A stretch of 53,148 bases of DNA from NCBI GenBank assembly GCA_903886975.1, contig CAISOB010000113.1:1-53148 (forward strand), read 5' to 3'. Positions 16,805-26,612 of this stretch are shown here, piece after piece; within the stretch, counting starts at the first letter, position 1, and every line of letters begins with the position of its first letter. The notes beneath the pieces were generated by a model. That model saw only the letters and a list, made by a program, of their open reading frames with translations. It did not search any database and was not told the origin of the DNA. This DNA comes from an uncultured beta proteobacterium. Lineage in GTDB: Bacteria > Pseudomonadota > Gammaproteobacteria > Burkholderiales > Rhodocyclaceae. The translations under genes were made by a program, and so were the position numbers.

Positions 16805-18421
16805 ATGTTAAACAATACAAAAGTATCGACACGCTTGTCCCTGCTCAGCGTCGCTGTGGTTCTCCTCACGGTGATCCTCGTGGTCATGGGCTACGTTGTC
16901 GTCACGCGCATCTCGGCGTCGTTCGGCGACGTTCGTGGCTTGGTCGGAACCAAATTGCTCGCCGAGGGCAACAATGCCATTTGGGAGCTGCGCTTTGGCA
17001 TCGCCAATTACACATTGGCCAGCCCTGAGAACAGAAAGGCAATACTCGCTGGCCGTCCTCAGCTCTACGACAAGCTGGAAGAGAGCATGAACAAGTATGC
17101 CGGTCTCGGCATATCGCCGGAACAAAGCAGCGTTGTGAAGGAGTTGCTCGTCGAGTTTCACCGCTACAAGAATGGTGCTCCGGGTTGGTTCGAATTGATC
17201 GACGCCGGCAAGCTGGCGGAAGCCGCCGAGTACCGTGCTAAGGTCACCAACGCGGCCGCCAGCGCGATGGTCAAAGACGTTAATGTCCTGCTCGAAAACC
17301 AATCCAGGCTAAATCGTGAGTTGGCCGACGAATCGGTGTCCACCGCAGACCGTGCGCGCACCCTGCTCGTGACGACCGGCGGCATAATTGTCCTGATCAT
17401 CGTCGTCTCGTCGTATTTGTTGGCGCGCTCGATCAGCACGCCTTTGCGCGAACTGCAAAGCGCGATCGCGAAAGTGGAGAGCAGCAGCGACTTCACCTTG
17501 CGCGTGCGCAACGACGGTGGCGATGAAATTGGGCAGACTGCCAAATCGTTCAACGTGCTGATGGACGCCCTGCAACAGACCTTGCGTCAGTTGCTCGACG
17601 CAGTGGCCAAAGTTTCCGACAAGGCGCGCGTGTTGTCTGCTTCTTCAAAGCAGGTGGCGACAGGCTCCCTGTCGCAGAATGAAGCGACCGCGGGCATGGC
17701 TTCGGCCATCGAGATGCTGACGAGCAGCGTCAACAGCATTTCCGAAGGGGCGCAGAAGGCGCTTGAAATTTCGCGCAGCTCGGGCCAGTTGTCCGCGGAA
17801 GGGGCCGGCATCATCACCAAGACCACCGATCAAATTTCCGAGATCGCCGAAACTGTCGCGCAAGCATCGCGATCGATCGAGGAACTCGGGGCGCAGTCGA
17901 GCGAGATTTCGTCGATCATTCAGGTGATCAAGGAAGTCGCCGACCAGACCAACCTGCTGGCGCTCAACGCGGCGATCGAAGCGGCACGCGCCGGTGAACA
18001 GGGACGCGGTTTCGCGGTTGTCGCCGACGAAGTGCGCAAGCTCGCCGAGCGCACCGGCGTGGCGACCGAAGAAATCGTACGCAAGATCGATAACATCCAG
18101 AAGAGCTCGCAGACTGCGGTTTCAACCATGAACTCGACGAGCGAAAGAGTCGGCAACGGCGTCGCTTTGGCCAATCAGGCGGGGTCGGCAATCGTGCAGA
18201 TCCGGGAGGGCGCAGTGAACGTGATCAATGTCGTGGAGAGTATCTCGACCTCGCTCGTCGAACAAAGAAGCACCAGCGGCGATATTGCCGCGCAGATGGA
18301 CAAGGTCGCTCAAATGACGACGGAAAATACGGAGGCGGCGGAAAACGCGGCCGGCGCGGCGCAGGATCTCAATGAACTCGCAACGTCGATGCGCCTGACG
18401 GTGAGTCGCTTCCGCATATGA
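16805..18421 (+). CDS. Methyl-accepting chemotaxis protein
   Basis: A 538-residue receptor. Transmembrane helices lie at about residues 12-34 and 190-212 and enclose a periplasmic helical domain of about 155 residues, of four-helix-bundle type. A HAMP domain follows ([15 protein letters not shown]), then a long cytoplasmic signalling hairpin. Its tip, [37 protein letters not shown], is fully conserved and binds CheA and CheW. No C-terminal CheR-docking pentapeptide is present. ATG 16805 is chosen over a GTG 87 bp upstream because AAAGGA precedes it and the first membrane helix follows directly. The next gene downstream encodes an orphan TRAP binding protein. Confidence 0.93.
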   Translation: MLNNTKVSTRLSLLSVAVVLLTVILVVMGYVVVTRISASFGDVRGLVGTKLLAEGNNAIWELRFGIANYTLASPENRKAILAGRPQLYDKLEESMNKYAGLGISPEQSSVVKELLVEFHRYKNGAPGWFELIDAGKLAEAAEYRAKVTNAAASAMVKDVNVLLENQSRLNRELADESVSTADRARTLLVTTGGIIVLIIVVSSYLLARSISTPLRELQSAIAKVESSSDFTLRVRNDGGDEIGQTAKSFNVLMDALQQTLRQLLDAVAKVSDKARVLSASSKQVATGSLSQNEATAGMASAIEMLTSSVNSISEGAQKALEISRSSGQLSAEGAGIITKTTDQISEIAETVAQASRSIEELGAQSSEISSIIQVIKEVADQTNLLALNAAIEAARAGEQGRGFAVVADEVRKLAERTGVATEEIVRKIDNIQKSSQTAVSTMNSTSERVGNGVALANQAGSAIVQIREGAVNVINVVESISTSLVEQRSTSGDIAAQMDKVAQMTTENTEAAENAAGAAQDLNELATSMRLTVSRFRI

Positions 18422-18693
18422 ACGCGGCGGTGAATCTGCGACAAGCCGAAACGACCGGTTGATACCAACTGCGCGCGGCGCGGTGTCAATTGCCGCATCG
18501 CGACGGTGCGCACGCAGAATCCTCGCGGCCGAATCTGCCGAGCCTGGCATTGGCTAGCGTTCGATTGCGAAAACCGGGCGTGGAATGATGTTACGATGAG
18601 ATTGCCGTGCCGTGTGCATTCGTGTTCGGCCGAGTCCCGATCCCTTGCACCCGGATTCAGGGTAAATTTCAAAATAATGCTAGGAGGGTAATC

Positions 18694-19683
18694 GTGAAAA
18701 AACAATGGATCAGTTCTATCTTGTCGGCACTCCTGTTTGCGGGTTTCGGTGGGATGGCTTGTGCGGCGGACGCGCCGGTGGTCTTGCAGTTCGCTGAAAT
18801 TCATGAAGCTGATTATCCGACCACGGTCGGCGCTTTCGAGATTGCCAAGCTGGTCGAACAACGAACCAATGGTCGCGTGAAGATCGAGATTGCCCACAGC
18901 ATGAAGCTCGGCGACGAGGCGGCAGTCATCGAGAAGATGAAAACCGGTGAAATCGACCTGACGCGGATCAATATCGGGCCGGTGACAAAGTATGTCCCCG
19001 ATTTGAATGCCTTCCTGATGCCCTACATCTTCAGGAGTACGGGTCACATGCTGAAGGTCGTTAATGGCGCCATCGGCAATGACGTGATCGCTTCATTCGA
19101 CAAGAGCGGATTCATCGGTTTCGGCTGGTTCGATGGCGGTACCCGCAGCTTCTATACCAAAAAGCCGGTCAAGAAACCGTCCGATCTGAAGGACATGCGC
19201 ATCCGGACGCTGCAAAGCACTTTGATGCTGTCCGTCGTTTCTTCTTTCGGCGCAAAAGCGATCGCCATGCCGCACGGCAAGACTATCGATGCCTTGAAAG
19301 ACAACTCCCTCGACGGCGCCGAAAATAACTATCCGACCTATGACGAGACCGACCATTACAAGCTCGCCAAGTATTTCGTCGAAGACGAACATACGCGCAA
19401 TCCGGATATCATCATGGGCAGCAAGAAAGCCCTCGAAGAGAAACTGACCAAAGCCGAGATCGAGATCATCCGGCAGGCGGTGCGCGAGGCTCAGCCAATG
19501 CAGTTCTCGCTGTGGGCCAAGAAGGTCAAGGAATCGAAAGACAAGGTCGTGGCCGCCGGATGCGTCACAACGGTGCTTACAGCCAAACAGAAGAATGCCT
19601 TCGTGGCCGCCGTAAAACCGGTGTACGAAGCACAGCCGCCGGATATTCAGGAATTGGTCAAGCGCATCAAGGCAGTCAAGTAA
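18694..19683 (+). CDS. Orphan TRAP-type substrate-binding protein (DctP family)
   Basis: A periplasmic binding protein of 329 residues with an export signal (SILSALLFAGFGGMACAAD). GTG 18694 follows an excellent AGGAGGG site, so the longer frame from 18607 is rejected. DctP hallmarks include MKTGEIDLTRINIGPV, KPSDLKDMRIRTLQSTLM and SLDGAENNYPTYDETDHYK. It is related to the system 1 DctP at 11887-12867. No DctQ or DctM follows; the next gene is a small membrane protein on the other strand. It could share another permease, or present its ligand to the chemoreceptor just upstream. Confidence 0.88.
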   Translation: MKKQWISSILSALLFAGFGGMACAADAPVVLQFAEIHEADYPTTVGAFEIAKLVEQRTNGRVKIEIAHSMKLGDEAAVIEKMKTGEIDLTRINIGPVTKYVPDLNAFLMPYIFRSTGHMLKVVNGAIGNDVIASFDKSGFIGFGWFDGGTRSFYTKKPVKKPSDLKDMRIRTLQSTLMLSVVSSFGAKAIAMPHGKTIDALKDNSLDGAENNYPTYDETDHYKLAKYFVEDEHTRNPDIIMGSKKALEEKLTKAEIEIIRQAVREAQPMQFSLWAKKVKESKDKVVAAGCVTTVLTAKQKNAFVAAVKPVYEAQPPDIQELVKRIKAVK

Positions 19684-19969
19684 GCAATCGAGCCTTTCCG
19701 AAAAAATATGGCCGGTCGCGTTCCTGCTCTGATGCCCTGAAGGGCTTCGATGCCGGAGCGGACTGGCCAATGCTGGCTGGCGGGTTGGAATCGTCATGGG
19801 GCGCTGGGCGTGGCGCTGGTCGGCGCCCTCGTCGCGTTCGGCGGATGATTGTCCGCGCGATAACGCTCCGCGCTGAGGACCTCGCGGCGCGGCCGTTACG
19901 ACCGCACGACAGCTTGGCGCCGATCCAGGCCGCCGACGCGGCGTTGCGGACGGCAATTGCCGCCGTCTT

Positions 19970-20380
19970 TCATCTGGCATCTTCCCCGCGCAGGGCCATA
20001 CGGATAGCCCAGACAGCCATTGCCGCGACGATGACACCACCGATGGCGAAGGCAATGCGGCAAGCCACGGCACCGCTGATAAACCGGACAAAGCCGATTG
20101 CCGCAGAACAGCGGCGCTCGCCAGGACCGAAAGCGATCCAGTTGGGCGGAACCGCCATGGCGACGAGCAGTGCCGCGACAGCCCAGCGATACAGGGCCTT
20201 ATGTTTTGATTCCATGGCCAGGATGACAAGCCCGGCGAGCACAAACGCCGCGCATGCCATATAGGCTAGCCATGCCGGCGCGTGCAGCCTTTCCGGCCGG
20301 GCATAAATCGCAAGCGCGGTGAGCGCTCCGACGACGCAGCAAAACACGCCGACGACGCGATTCCTGTTCTGGCTGACCAT
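19970..20380 (-). CDS. Small hypothetical membrane protein
   Basis: About 136 residues from ATG 20380, with a GGAG-type site upstream. Four hydrophobic segments are visible, near residues 8-25, 36-55, 63-80 and 105-130, and the last is Gly/Ala/Val-rich. Charged loops between them are short. I recognise no family. Compositional bias is like that of its neighbours. An upstream in-frame start at 20452 is less likely because the extra residues are not membrane-like. The 286 bp between it and the orphan dctP (19684-19969) hold nothing I can identify. Confidence 0.55.
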   Translation of the reverse strand: MVSQNRNRVVGVFCCVVGALTALAIYARPERLHAPAWLAYMACAAFVLAGLVILAMESKHKALYRWAVAALLVAMAVPPNWIAFGPGERRCSAAIGFVRFISGAVACRIAFAIGGVIVAAMAVWAIRMALRGEDAR

Positions 20381-20785
20381 GGTGTTTGCTCCGAATCCAG
20401 GAGAACGAGGTTGTAAGAGAGAAATAGCGTACAAGCGAGGACAACGATTCAACGATTGATTTCAAGGTTCAGCGCGGTTCGTCCTCAAGTGTTCATCGGT
20501 GGCGGCAATCCGCAAACAATTTGTGACCAACCACGATCATCTTCGGAAGCGCATCTGCATATGTTTCGGCCGCGCTGGTTCCTCCGGCACCGTGGACAAG
20601 CGGCGGAACTTGTCCGTTCCCCGCGCGTCACGCCGAATAATTCCGAACGCCTGCGACCTGCGTGAGCTTGACATCGGGCGGCCATTGGGTGTCTCCTATC
20701 GAGTACAGAAAAGCCTTGCCGATGCGAGAATGGGGGCGGCCGATTCCACTACGGCGAACGGAATCCTGACCATGGAGTCCTTCCG
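20381..20785. other. 405-bp gap without a recognised gene
   Basis: Between the small membrane protein and iorA. Short open frames on both strands have no family resemblance and poor ribosome sites. A TTGACA occurs near 20669 but lacks a -10 box at proper distance. The region may hold the iorAB promoter, but none can be named. Confidence 0.4.
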
Positions 20786-21265
20786 ATGAGCAAGTATTCC
20801 CTCAACATCAACGGTGAAACGCGCCGCGTCGACGTGGCGCCGGATACGCCGCTGCTGTGGGTGCTGCGCGACACGCTGAAGCTCGTCGGTACGAAGTACG
20901 GCTGCGGCGTCGGCGAGTGCGGTTCGTGCATGGTGCATCTCGACGGCATTCCGACGCATTCGTGCAAGACAACGGTCGCGGCAGTCGGCAAGCGCCGGGT
21001 CACGACCATCGAAGGGCTGGACCCCGAGGGCAAGCATCCGCTGCAAGTCGCCTGGCAGGAACTCGACGTGCCGCAATGCGGTTATTGCCAGTCCGGGCAA
21101 ATCATGGCGGCCGCCGCGCTCCTCGCCGAGAATCCGCATCCTGGCGATGCCGACATCGACGAGGCGATGGCCGGCAATTTCTGCCGCTGCGGAACTTATC
21201 TGCGCATCAGGGAAGGCATACGCCGCGCAGCAGTGCTGGCGGCGAAGAAGGCGGGTGAGGCATGA
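20786..21265 (+). CDS. iorA: Isoquinoline 1-oxidoreductase-type (2Fe-2S) subunit
   Basis: The small iron-sulfur subunit (159 aa) of a xanthine-dehydrogenase-family molybdenum hydroxylase. The plant-type cluster motif [15 protein letters not shown] lies near residues 40-54. The second cluster uses [10 protein letters not shown] and [12 protein letters not shown] near residues 99-138. The AAALL and RIREGI stretches match IorA-like proteins. The start ATG 20786 is 4 bp inside the spacing expected after GAGTCC. It overlaps the next gene by four bases (ATGA), coupling both subunits. Confidence 0.93.
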   Translation: MSKYSLNINGETRRVDVAPDTPLLWVLRDTLKLVGTKYGCGVGECGSCMVHLDGIPTHSCKTTVAAVGKRRVTTIEGLDPEGKHPLQVAWQELDVPQCGYCQSGQIMAAAALLAENPHPGDADIDEAMAGNFCRCGTYLRIREGIRRAAVLAAKKAGEA

Positions 21266-23520
21266 GTCCGGCGGCGGGACTCTGCGACCCGGGCCGGCGC
21301 GATTTTCTTCGTGCCGCTTCGGCCGCGGGCGGCGGATTGGTGCTCGGTTTCTATTTGCACTCTGCTGCGGCTGCCGCCGAACTGATTGCCAAGCCGGCGA
21401 GCGTCGCTGCCGACAGCGCGTTCAAGCCGAATGCCTTCATCCATATTGCCAGCAATGGCGTCGTCACCCTGATTTCGAAGCAGCCCGAGATCGGTCAGGG
21501 CATCAAGACTTCCTTGCCGATGGTCATCGCCGAAGAACTCGAGGCGAACTGGAAAGACGTGCTCATCGTCCAGGGCGACCTCGACCCGATCTACGGCCGG
21601 CAGAGCGCCGGCGGATCGACCTCGACGTCGGTCAATTACGAAGAGTTCCGTCGCCTCGGTGCCACCGCCCGAACGATGCTGATTGCCGCCGCCGCGCAAG
21701 CCTGGGGTGTTCCCGCCAGTGAATGCGTCGCCGCGGACAGCGCGGTGCAGCATCGCCCGTCGCAGCGAAGCCTCGGCTATGGTCCTCTGGCGCTTCGGGC
21801 TGCGGCACTGCCGGTGCCGGCTGCCGCGGCGGTCGCGCTGAAAGACCCGCGCAGCTACAAACTTCTGGGAACGCGCATCGGTGGCGTGGACAACGCCGCC
21901 ATCGTGACCGGCAAACCGCTGTTCGGCATCGACATCGATCTGCCGGGGATGCTTCATGCCGTCTATGAAAAATGCCCGGCCTTCGGCGGCAAGGTGGTCA
22001 GCGCCAACCTCGACGCAATCAAGTCTCTGCCAGGGGTCCGCGATGCTTTTGTCATCAAGGGAACGACCGAACTGCGCGGCCTGATGCCGGGTGTAGCCAT
22101 CGTCGCCGAATCGACCTGGGCGGCTTTCAGCGCGCGCAAGCAACTCAAGGTGGTCTGGGACGAAGGCGCGGTGGTCGGCGATAGCTGGAAGAAGTTCGCG
22201 GCGCAAGCCGCCGCGCTGGCCGGGAAACCCGGCTCGACGGTACTGCGCAGCGATGGTGATCTGCCGCGTGCGATGGCTTCCGCCGCCCAGACCGTGGAAG
22301 CCGCCTACAGCTATCCTTTCATTTCGCACACCAGCTTTGAACCGCAGAACTGCACCGCGTGGTTCAAGGAAGGTGGCTTGCTCGAACTCTGGGCGCCGAC
22401 CCAGAGCCCGGCGGTGGGGCAGAATCTGGTCGCCGAGACGCTGGGCCTTTCCAAAGAGAAGATCGTCCTGCACATCACGCGCAGCGGTGGCGGTTTCGGG
22501 CGTCGCCTGAGTGCCGATTACATCGTCGAAGCGGCGGCGATTGCGCATAAAGTCGGCGCGCCGGTCAAACTCACCTGGTCGCGCGAAGACGACATGCGGC
22601 ACGACCACTATCGCGCCGGCGGCTTTCACTTCCTGCGCGGCGCGCTCGATGCCGGCGGAAAACTGATTGCCTGGCATGACCATTTCGTCACCTTCGCCAA
22701 CAAGCTGGTGCGCGAGGGCAAGCCGGTCCTGCAAACCGGGATCGGCGCGGGCCTGAGCAGCGATGAATTTCCGGCACGCTGGGTCGGGAACTGCGTGCTT
22801 GAGCAGACCGCGCTCGAATGCGGCATTCCAATGGGCGCCTGGCGCGCGCCGGGAAGCAATGTACTGGCCTGGGTCATCCACAGCTTCATCGACGAACTCG
22901 CGCATGCGGCCAGACGCGATCCGCTCGAGTTTTCCCTCGAGATCCTGGGCGAAAAGGCGATCGTTCCGGCATCGGCGGAGCGCGGCGTCGACTACGATGT
23001 GCGCCGGATGAAACAGGTGATCAAGGTCGCCGCGGAAAAATCGGGCTGGGGAGGCAAATCGCTGCCGAAAGGCCGGGGAATGGGATTGGCTTTCCATTTC
23101 AGCCACCGCGGCTACGTCGCCCAGGTCGCCGAAGTGACGGTGTCGAAGAAAGGCCAGCTCAAGGTCGATCGGGCCGTCGTCGCCGTCGACATCGGCGCGC
23201 AGATCGTGAACCTCAGCGGTGCCGAGAATCAGGTCGAAGGCTCGGTCATCGATGCGCTCGGCGTGCTGATGTTCCAGGAACTCGACATCGAGCGCGGACG
23301 AATCGTGCCGGGCAATTTCGACGCTTATCCGATGATCGGGATAGAGGACGCGCCGGCCGCCATCGAAATTCATTTCGTCAAGACCGACAATCCGGTGACC
23401 GGCCTCGGCGAACCGGCGTTCCCGCCGCTCGCCCCGGCCGTGTGCAACGCCATTTTCGCGGCCACCGGCAAGCGCGTGCGCCAGTTACCGTTGTCTGGCA
23501 TCGATCTGAGCTGGAGTTAA
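21262..23520 (+). CDS. iorB: Isoquinoline 1-oxidoreductase-type molybdopterin subunit, Tat-exported
   Basis: A 752-residue large subunit binding a molybdopterin cytosine dinucleotide cofactor. A twin-arginine signal ([15 protein letters not shown], residues 11-25) indicates export of the folded complex to the periplasm. Conserved parts include [16 protein letters not shown], the [17 protein letters not shown] motif of the cofactor site, and [15 protein letters not shown] near the C-terminus, where the catalytic Glu is found in this family. The family oxidises N-heteroaromatics or aldehydes with electrons going to cytochromes; no cytochrome c subunit or FAD subunit is encoded here. The true substrate is unknown. 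Confidence 0.9.
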   Translation: MSPAAGLCDPGRRDFLRAASAAGGGLVLGFYLHSAAAAAELIAKPASVAADSAFKPNAFIHIASNGVVTLISKQPEIGQGIKTSLPMVIAEELEANWKDVLIVQGDLDPIYGRQSAGGSTSTSVNYEEFRRLGATARTMLIAAAAQAWGVPASECVAADSAVQHRPSQRSLGYGPLALRAAALPVPAAAAVALKDPRSYKLLGTRIGGVDNAAIVTGKPLFGIDIDLPGMLHAVYEKCPAFGGKVVSANLDAIKSLPGVRDAFVIKGTTELRGLMPGVAIVAESTWAAFSARKQLKVVWDEGAVVGDSWKKFAAQAAALAGKPGSTVLRSDGDLPRAMASAAQTVEAAYSYPFISHTSFEPQNCTAWFKEGGLLELWAPTQSPAVGQNLVAETLGLSKEKIVLHITRSGGGFGRRLSADYIVEAAAIAHKVGAPVKLTWSREDDMRHDHYRAGGFHFLRGALDAGGKLIAWHDHFVTFANKLVREGKPVLQTGIGAGLSSDEFPARWVGNCVLEQTALECGIPMGAWRAPGSNVLAWVIHSFIDELAHAARRDPLEFSLEILGEKAIVPASAERGVDYDVRRMKQVIKVAAEKSGWGGKSLPKGRGMGLAFHFSHRGYVAQVAEVTVSKKGQLKVDRAVVAVDIGAQIVNLSGAENQVEGSVIDALGVLMFQELDIERGRIVPGNFDAYPMIGIEDAPAAIEIHFVKTDNPVTGLGEPAFPPLAPAVCNAIFAATGKRVRQLPLSGIDLSWS

Positions 23521-23537
23521 GGGCTGACTGAGCCCGT

Positions 23538-23557
23538 GCACCGGCGGACGCCGGTGC
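23538..23557. repeat. Half REP-like hairpin
   Basis: GCACCGGCGGACGCCGGTGC, a perfect hairpin matching the left arm of the copy at 2630 but without the rest of the element. It lies 18 bp after the iorB stop and may act as a transcript end. Confidence 0.6.
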
Positions 23558-23674
23558 CGCGTGTCCGCTTGCCGGCAAGTTCGCACGTTGCGGCATCGCG
23601 CGGCGATACGGCTGTGGTAGATTGTCGCAATGAAAGCCGCGCGCCAAAGTCGCGGCGCACAATCGAGGAAGGTC

Positions 23675-24184
23675 ATGCACCCCCCTGAATTCGTAAGGAC
23701 CGTCTATTCGCTCATCGAAAAGGCGCGACGTTTCTTCATCATCGGCATCTTTACCTTCATCGTCGTCTCCGGCGCCATCGAAATATTCCTGCGCTACACG
23801 CCGGGCATGAAGAGCCTCGGCTGGTCCGACGAGATCATGCGCTATCTCGACATCTGGCTGGTCTTTCTCGGCGCCGGGATGGCGGCAAAGATGAACACCC
23901 ACATGGGCATGGATTTCTTCGTACGCTGGATGTTCCCGGCCCGGTTGCTGCCGCTCGTTCGGCGCATCAGCCTGACAGTTATTTGCGCCACGCTGCTGGC
24001 GCTGATGTGGGTCGGCCTGATGAAGACCCTGAGCACGCGCGACGTGCTGATTCAGGCCCTCGATATCTCGATCGCCTGGTTCTACGCGGCGATCCCGGCC
24101 GGCTGCCTGCTGATGTTCGTCGAATACGCCCTGCAGCTCATTTACGGCGGGCCGCCGGCGGCTGTCGCCGAAGGGAGCGCGTAA
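23675..24184 (+). CDS. dctQ: TRAP transporter small permease DctQ (system 2)
   Basis: A 169-residue inner-membrane protein with four hydrophobic helices. Hallmarks of the small permease are EIFLRYTPGMKSLGWSDEIMRYLDIWLVFLGAG and the HMGMDFFVRW segment. ATG 23675 has a GAGGAA site; the upstream in-frame ATG at 23630 has none. Its stop overlaps the dctM start (TAATG at 24182-24186). It belongs to a three-gene dctQMP operon, so the order differs from system 1, where dctP comes first. Confidence 0.92.
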   Translation: MHPPEFVRTVYSLIEKARRFFIIGIFTFIVVSGAIEIFLRYTPGMKSLGWSDEIMRYLDIWLVFLGAGMAAKMNTHMGMDFFVRWMFPARLLPLVRRISLTVICATLLALMWVGLMKTLSTRDVLIQALDISIAWFYAAIPAGCLLMFVEYALQLIYGGPPAAVAEGSA

Positions 24185-25461
24185 TGATCCACATCGTCTG
24201 GATTTTCGCTCTGCTCATGGTCCTGGTCTTTCTCGGCCTGCCGATCTTCATCGCTTTCACCATCACTTCGTTCGCCGCCGTGCTGGTACTCGACATTCCG
24301 CTTTCGGTGATCGCCGTCAAGACTTTCGGCGGCATCGATTCGTTCAGCCTGATGGCCATTCCCTTCTTCATTCTCGCCGGCAACATCATGATGGAGTCGG
24401 AAATCACCGAGCGCATCGTGAGCTTCGCTGATGCGCTGGTCGGCAGGCTCAAGGGCGGGCTCGGGCATGTCACCGTCGTCTCGTCGATGATCTTCGCCGG
24501 CATCCAGGGATCGGGTGTCGCCGACGCTTCCGCGGTCGGCTCGGTAATGATCCCGTCGATGATCAAGCAGGGCTACGAAAAGGATTACGCCGTGGCGCTG
24601 CTCGCCTCGGCCGCGACGATAGGGCCGATCATTCCGCCGAGCATCGCCATGATCATGTATGCCTATTACACCGAGCTCTCGGTCGGCAAACTCTTTCTCG
24701 GCGGTTTCGTTCCGGGTGTGCTGATCGGCATCGGGCTGATGATCGTCAACGCCGTGCTGTTCCGCCTGCGCAAATACGATTTCCAGCGCAGACGCAGTTC
24801 GTTCCGGGAGTTCATCGTCACCACTTGGCATTCGATGGGCGCGCTGATCATGCCGATGATCATCATTTTCGGAATTGTCGGCGGCGTGTTTACGCCGACC
24901 GAATCGGGAATTGCGGCGACGGTGTATGGCCTGCTCTACGGTTTCCTGGTTTCAAAGAAGCTGACCTTCTCGAAGCTCGGGAAATGCCTGGTCGATTCGG
25001 CCACCACCACCGCCGGGGTGATGATCATCCTGGCCGTCGCCGGCGTCTTCTCGAATATCCTGACCCGGCTGCATTTCCAGGATGCGGTGATCAGCACCAT
25101 CGTCGGCGGCATCCCCGATCCTTACCTGGCGACCCTGGCGATCATGCTGATGATCATCGTTCTCGGCTGTTTTATCGATCCGTCGGTGCTCATCGTGATG
25201 TTCGGCACCACCGTCAATGCGGCGGGAATCGCGCTGGGCTTTGACCCTATCCATTACGGCGTGCTGATGGTCGTGACCATGCTGATCGGCGCCATTACCC
25301 CGCCGGTCGGATCGATGCTGTTCATCGCCTGCTCGATCGGCGGGATTTCCATGGAGCAGTCCTTGAAGCCGCTCTTGCCGTGCATCCTGATCCTGGTCAT
25401 CGTCTGCCTTATGATTCTCTTTGTTCCCGGCATCGTCACCCTGGCCGCCGGCTTCGCGTGA
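24184..25461 (+). CDS. dctM: TRAP transporter large permease DctM (system 2)
   Basis: A 425-residue membrane protein with about 12 hydrophobic segments. DctM signatures include SLMAIPFFILAGNIMM, IQGSGVADASAVGSVMIPSM, AATIGPIIPPSIAMI and the C-terminal GAITPPVGSMLFIACSIGGISMEQ. It is clearly diverged from the system 1 paralogue. The length is typical, with no defects. The start shares one base with the dctQ stop. The dctP gene follows 47 bp later. Confidence 0.95.
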   Translation: MIHIVWIFALLMVLVFLGLPIFIAFTITSFAAVLVLDIPLSVIAVKTFGGIDSFSLMAIPFFILAGNIMMESEITERIVSFADALVGRLKGGLGHVTVVSSMIFAGIQGSGVADASAVGSVMIPSMIKQGYEKDYAVALLASAATIGPIIPPSIAMIMYAYYTELSVGKLFLGGFVPGVLIGIGLMIVNAVLFRLRKYDFQRRRSSFREFIVTTWHSMGALIMPMIIIFGIVGGVFTPTESGIAATVYGLLYGFLVSKKLTFSKLGKCLVDSATTTAGVMIILAVAGVFSNILTRLHFQDAVISTIVGGIPDPYLATLAIMLMIIVLGCFIDPSVLIVMFGTTVNAAGIALGFDPIHYGVLMVVTMLIGAITPPVGSMLFIACSIGGISMEQSLKPLLPCILILVIVCLMILFVPGIVTLAAGFA

Positions 25462-25508
25462 AGCGCGGCGGTAATTGCAACTCGTTGGAATTATTGGGAG
25501 GAATCGTC

Positions 25509-26501
25509 ATGAAGAAGTCGAATCTCGTTCTCTGCGCTTTGCTGGGCGCCAGCTGCCTGATCCCGCTCGCGGCCGGCGCCGCGGACGCCAAGACCTACAC
25601 CATGCGCACGACCACGCCGCTCGCCAAGACCGGCTCGGTCGGCAAGGGCCTCGACAAGTTCGTCGAACTCGTCGCCGCGAAATCCGGGGGGCGCATCAAG
25701 GCGACGGCCAACTATTCAGGCGAACTCGGCAGCCAGCGCGAACAGGTCGAGATGGTGCATGACGGCTCGCTCGAGGTCGTGACCACCCTGGCCTCCGGGA
25801 CTTCGCGCTACGTGCCGCAGCTCGCGCTGTTCGAGTTCCCGTACATCTACAAGGACGAGGCGCATCTCGTTCGCGTGCTCAACGCCCTCGAGCCCGAGGT
25901 TTCGCGCCTGCTCGCGCCCTTCAATTTCGTCGCCATCGGCGGCCAGAACATGGGTTTCAGGCACATGCTCGACAAGAAGCGCCCGATCGTCACGATCGCC
26001 GACATGAAGGGCCTCAAAATGCGCGGGCCGAACCCGGTCTATGTCGGCATGTTCAACGCCCTCGGCGCGAACGGTACGACGACCGACTGGAGCGAGATCT
26101 ACGGCGCCATCCAGAGCGGCGTCATCGACGGCATGGAAGCCTCCCCGGACATGATCTACTCGATGCGCTTTCACGAGGTCGCGCCTTTCTTGAGCAAGAC
26201 CAACCACATCGCGGCCTGCGTCTACTACATGATCAACAAGACCTGGCTCGAAGGCCTGCCCGCCGATCTGCGCAAGATCGTGCTCGATTCGGCGCGCGAA
26301 GCCGCCGCCTATCAGAACACGCTCGATAACCAGGTGCAGAGCGAATCGATGCAGAAGATGGTGGCCGCGGGAGCGAAGGTCAACGAGGTCAAGGACGTCG
26401 GCGAGTTCGTCAAGGAGCTCTCGGCCTTCAAGGCCAGTTACGTCAAGGAAAAAGGCGCGGACTGGCAGGCGCTCTACGAAAAGATCATCGCCGTCAAGTA
26501 G
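25509..26501 (+). CDS. dctP: TRAP transporter substrate-binding protein DctP (system 2)
   Basis: A 330-residue periplasmic protein with a signal peptide ending AAGAAD. A GGGAGGA site lies 8 bases before ATG 25509. The ligand-binding pattern KGLKMRGPNPVYVGMFNALGANGTTTDWSEIYGAIQSGVIDGMEASP differs from system 1 by the Trp-Ser-Glu and MEASP features often found in TRAP proteins for sugar acids or oxidised carbohydrates. With the preceding QM genes and the Gfo/Idh/MocA gene downstream, a sugar-acid or cyclitol ligand is plausible but unproven. Confidence 0.92.
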   Translation: MKKSNLVLCALLGASCLIPLAAGAADAKTYTMRTTTPLAKTGSVGKGLDKFVELVAAKSGGRIKATANYSGELGSQREQVEMVHDGSLEVVTTLASGTSRYVPQLALFEFPYIYKDEAHLVRVLNALEPEVSRLLAPFNFVAIGGQNMGFRHMLDKKRPIVTIADMKGLKMRGPNPVYVGMFNALGANGTTTDWSEIYGAIQSGVIDGMEASPDMIYSMRFHEVAPFLSKTNHIAACVYYMINKTWLEGLPADLRKIVLDSAREAAAYQNTLDNQVQSESMQKMVAAGAKVNEVKDVGEFVKELSAFKASYVKEKGADWQALYEKIIAVK

Positions 26502-26517
26502 CCTGGGATGGATAGTC

Positions 26518-26590
26518 GTCATCCCGGCGAAAGCCCGGATCCAGTTCGTGCCTCCAAAACCGCTGGATTCCGGCTCGCGCCGGAATGACG
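26518..26590. repeat. REP-like paired-hairpin element, copy 3
   Basis: GTCATCCCGGCGAAAGCCCGGAT at the left and CTGGATTCCGGCTCGCGCCGGAATGAC at the right, between dctP and the Gfo/Idh/MocA gene. Confidence 0.85.
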
Positions 26591-26612
26591 GAGCTTACCG
26601 GATAAAGATGTC

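Noticed and set aside
18607..18693. Longer N-terminus for the orphan dctP
   Set aside because: The GTG at 18694 has an AGGAGGG site and begins directly with a signal peptide.
19684..19969. Possible remnant of a dctQ gene after the orphan dctP
   Set aside because: Short hydrophobic stretches occur in one frame, but no DctQ motif can be recognised.
21196..23373. Long open frame of 725 codons on the minus strand
   Set aside because: It is antisense to iorB, with no recognisable domain and shadow-type composition.
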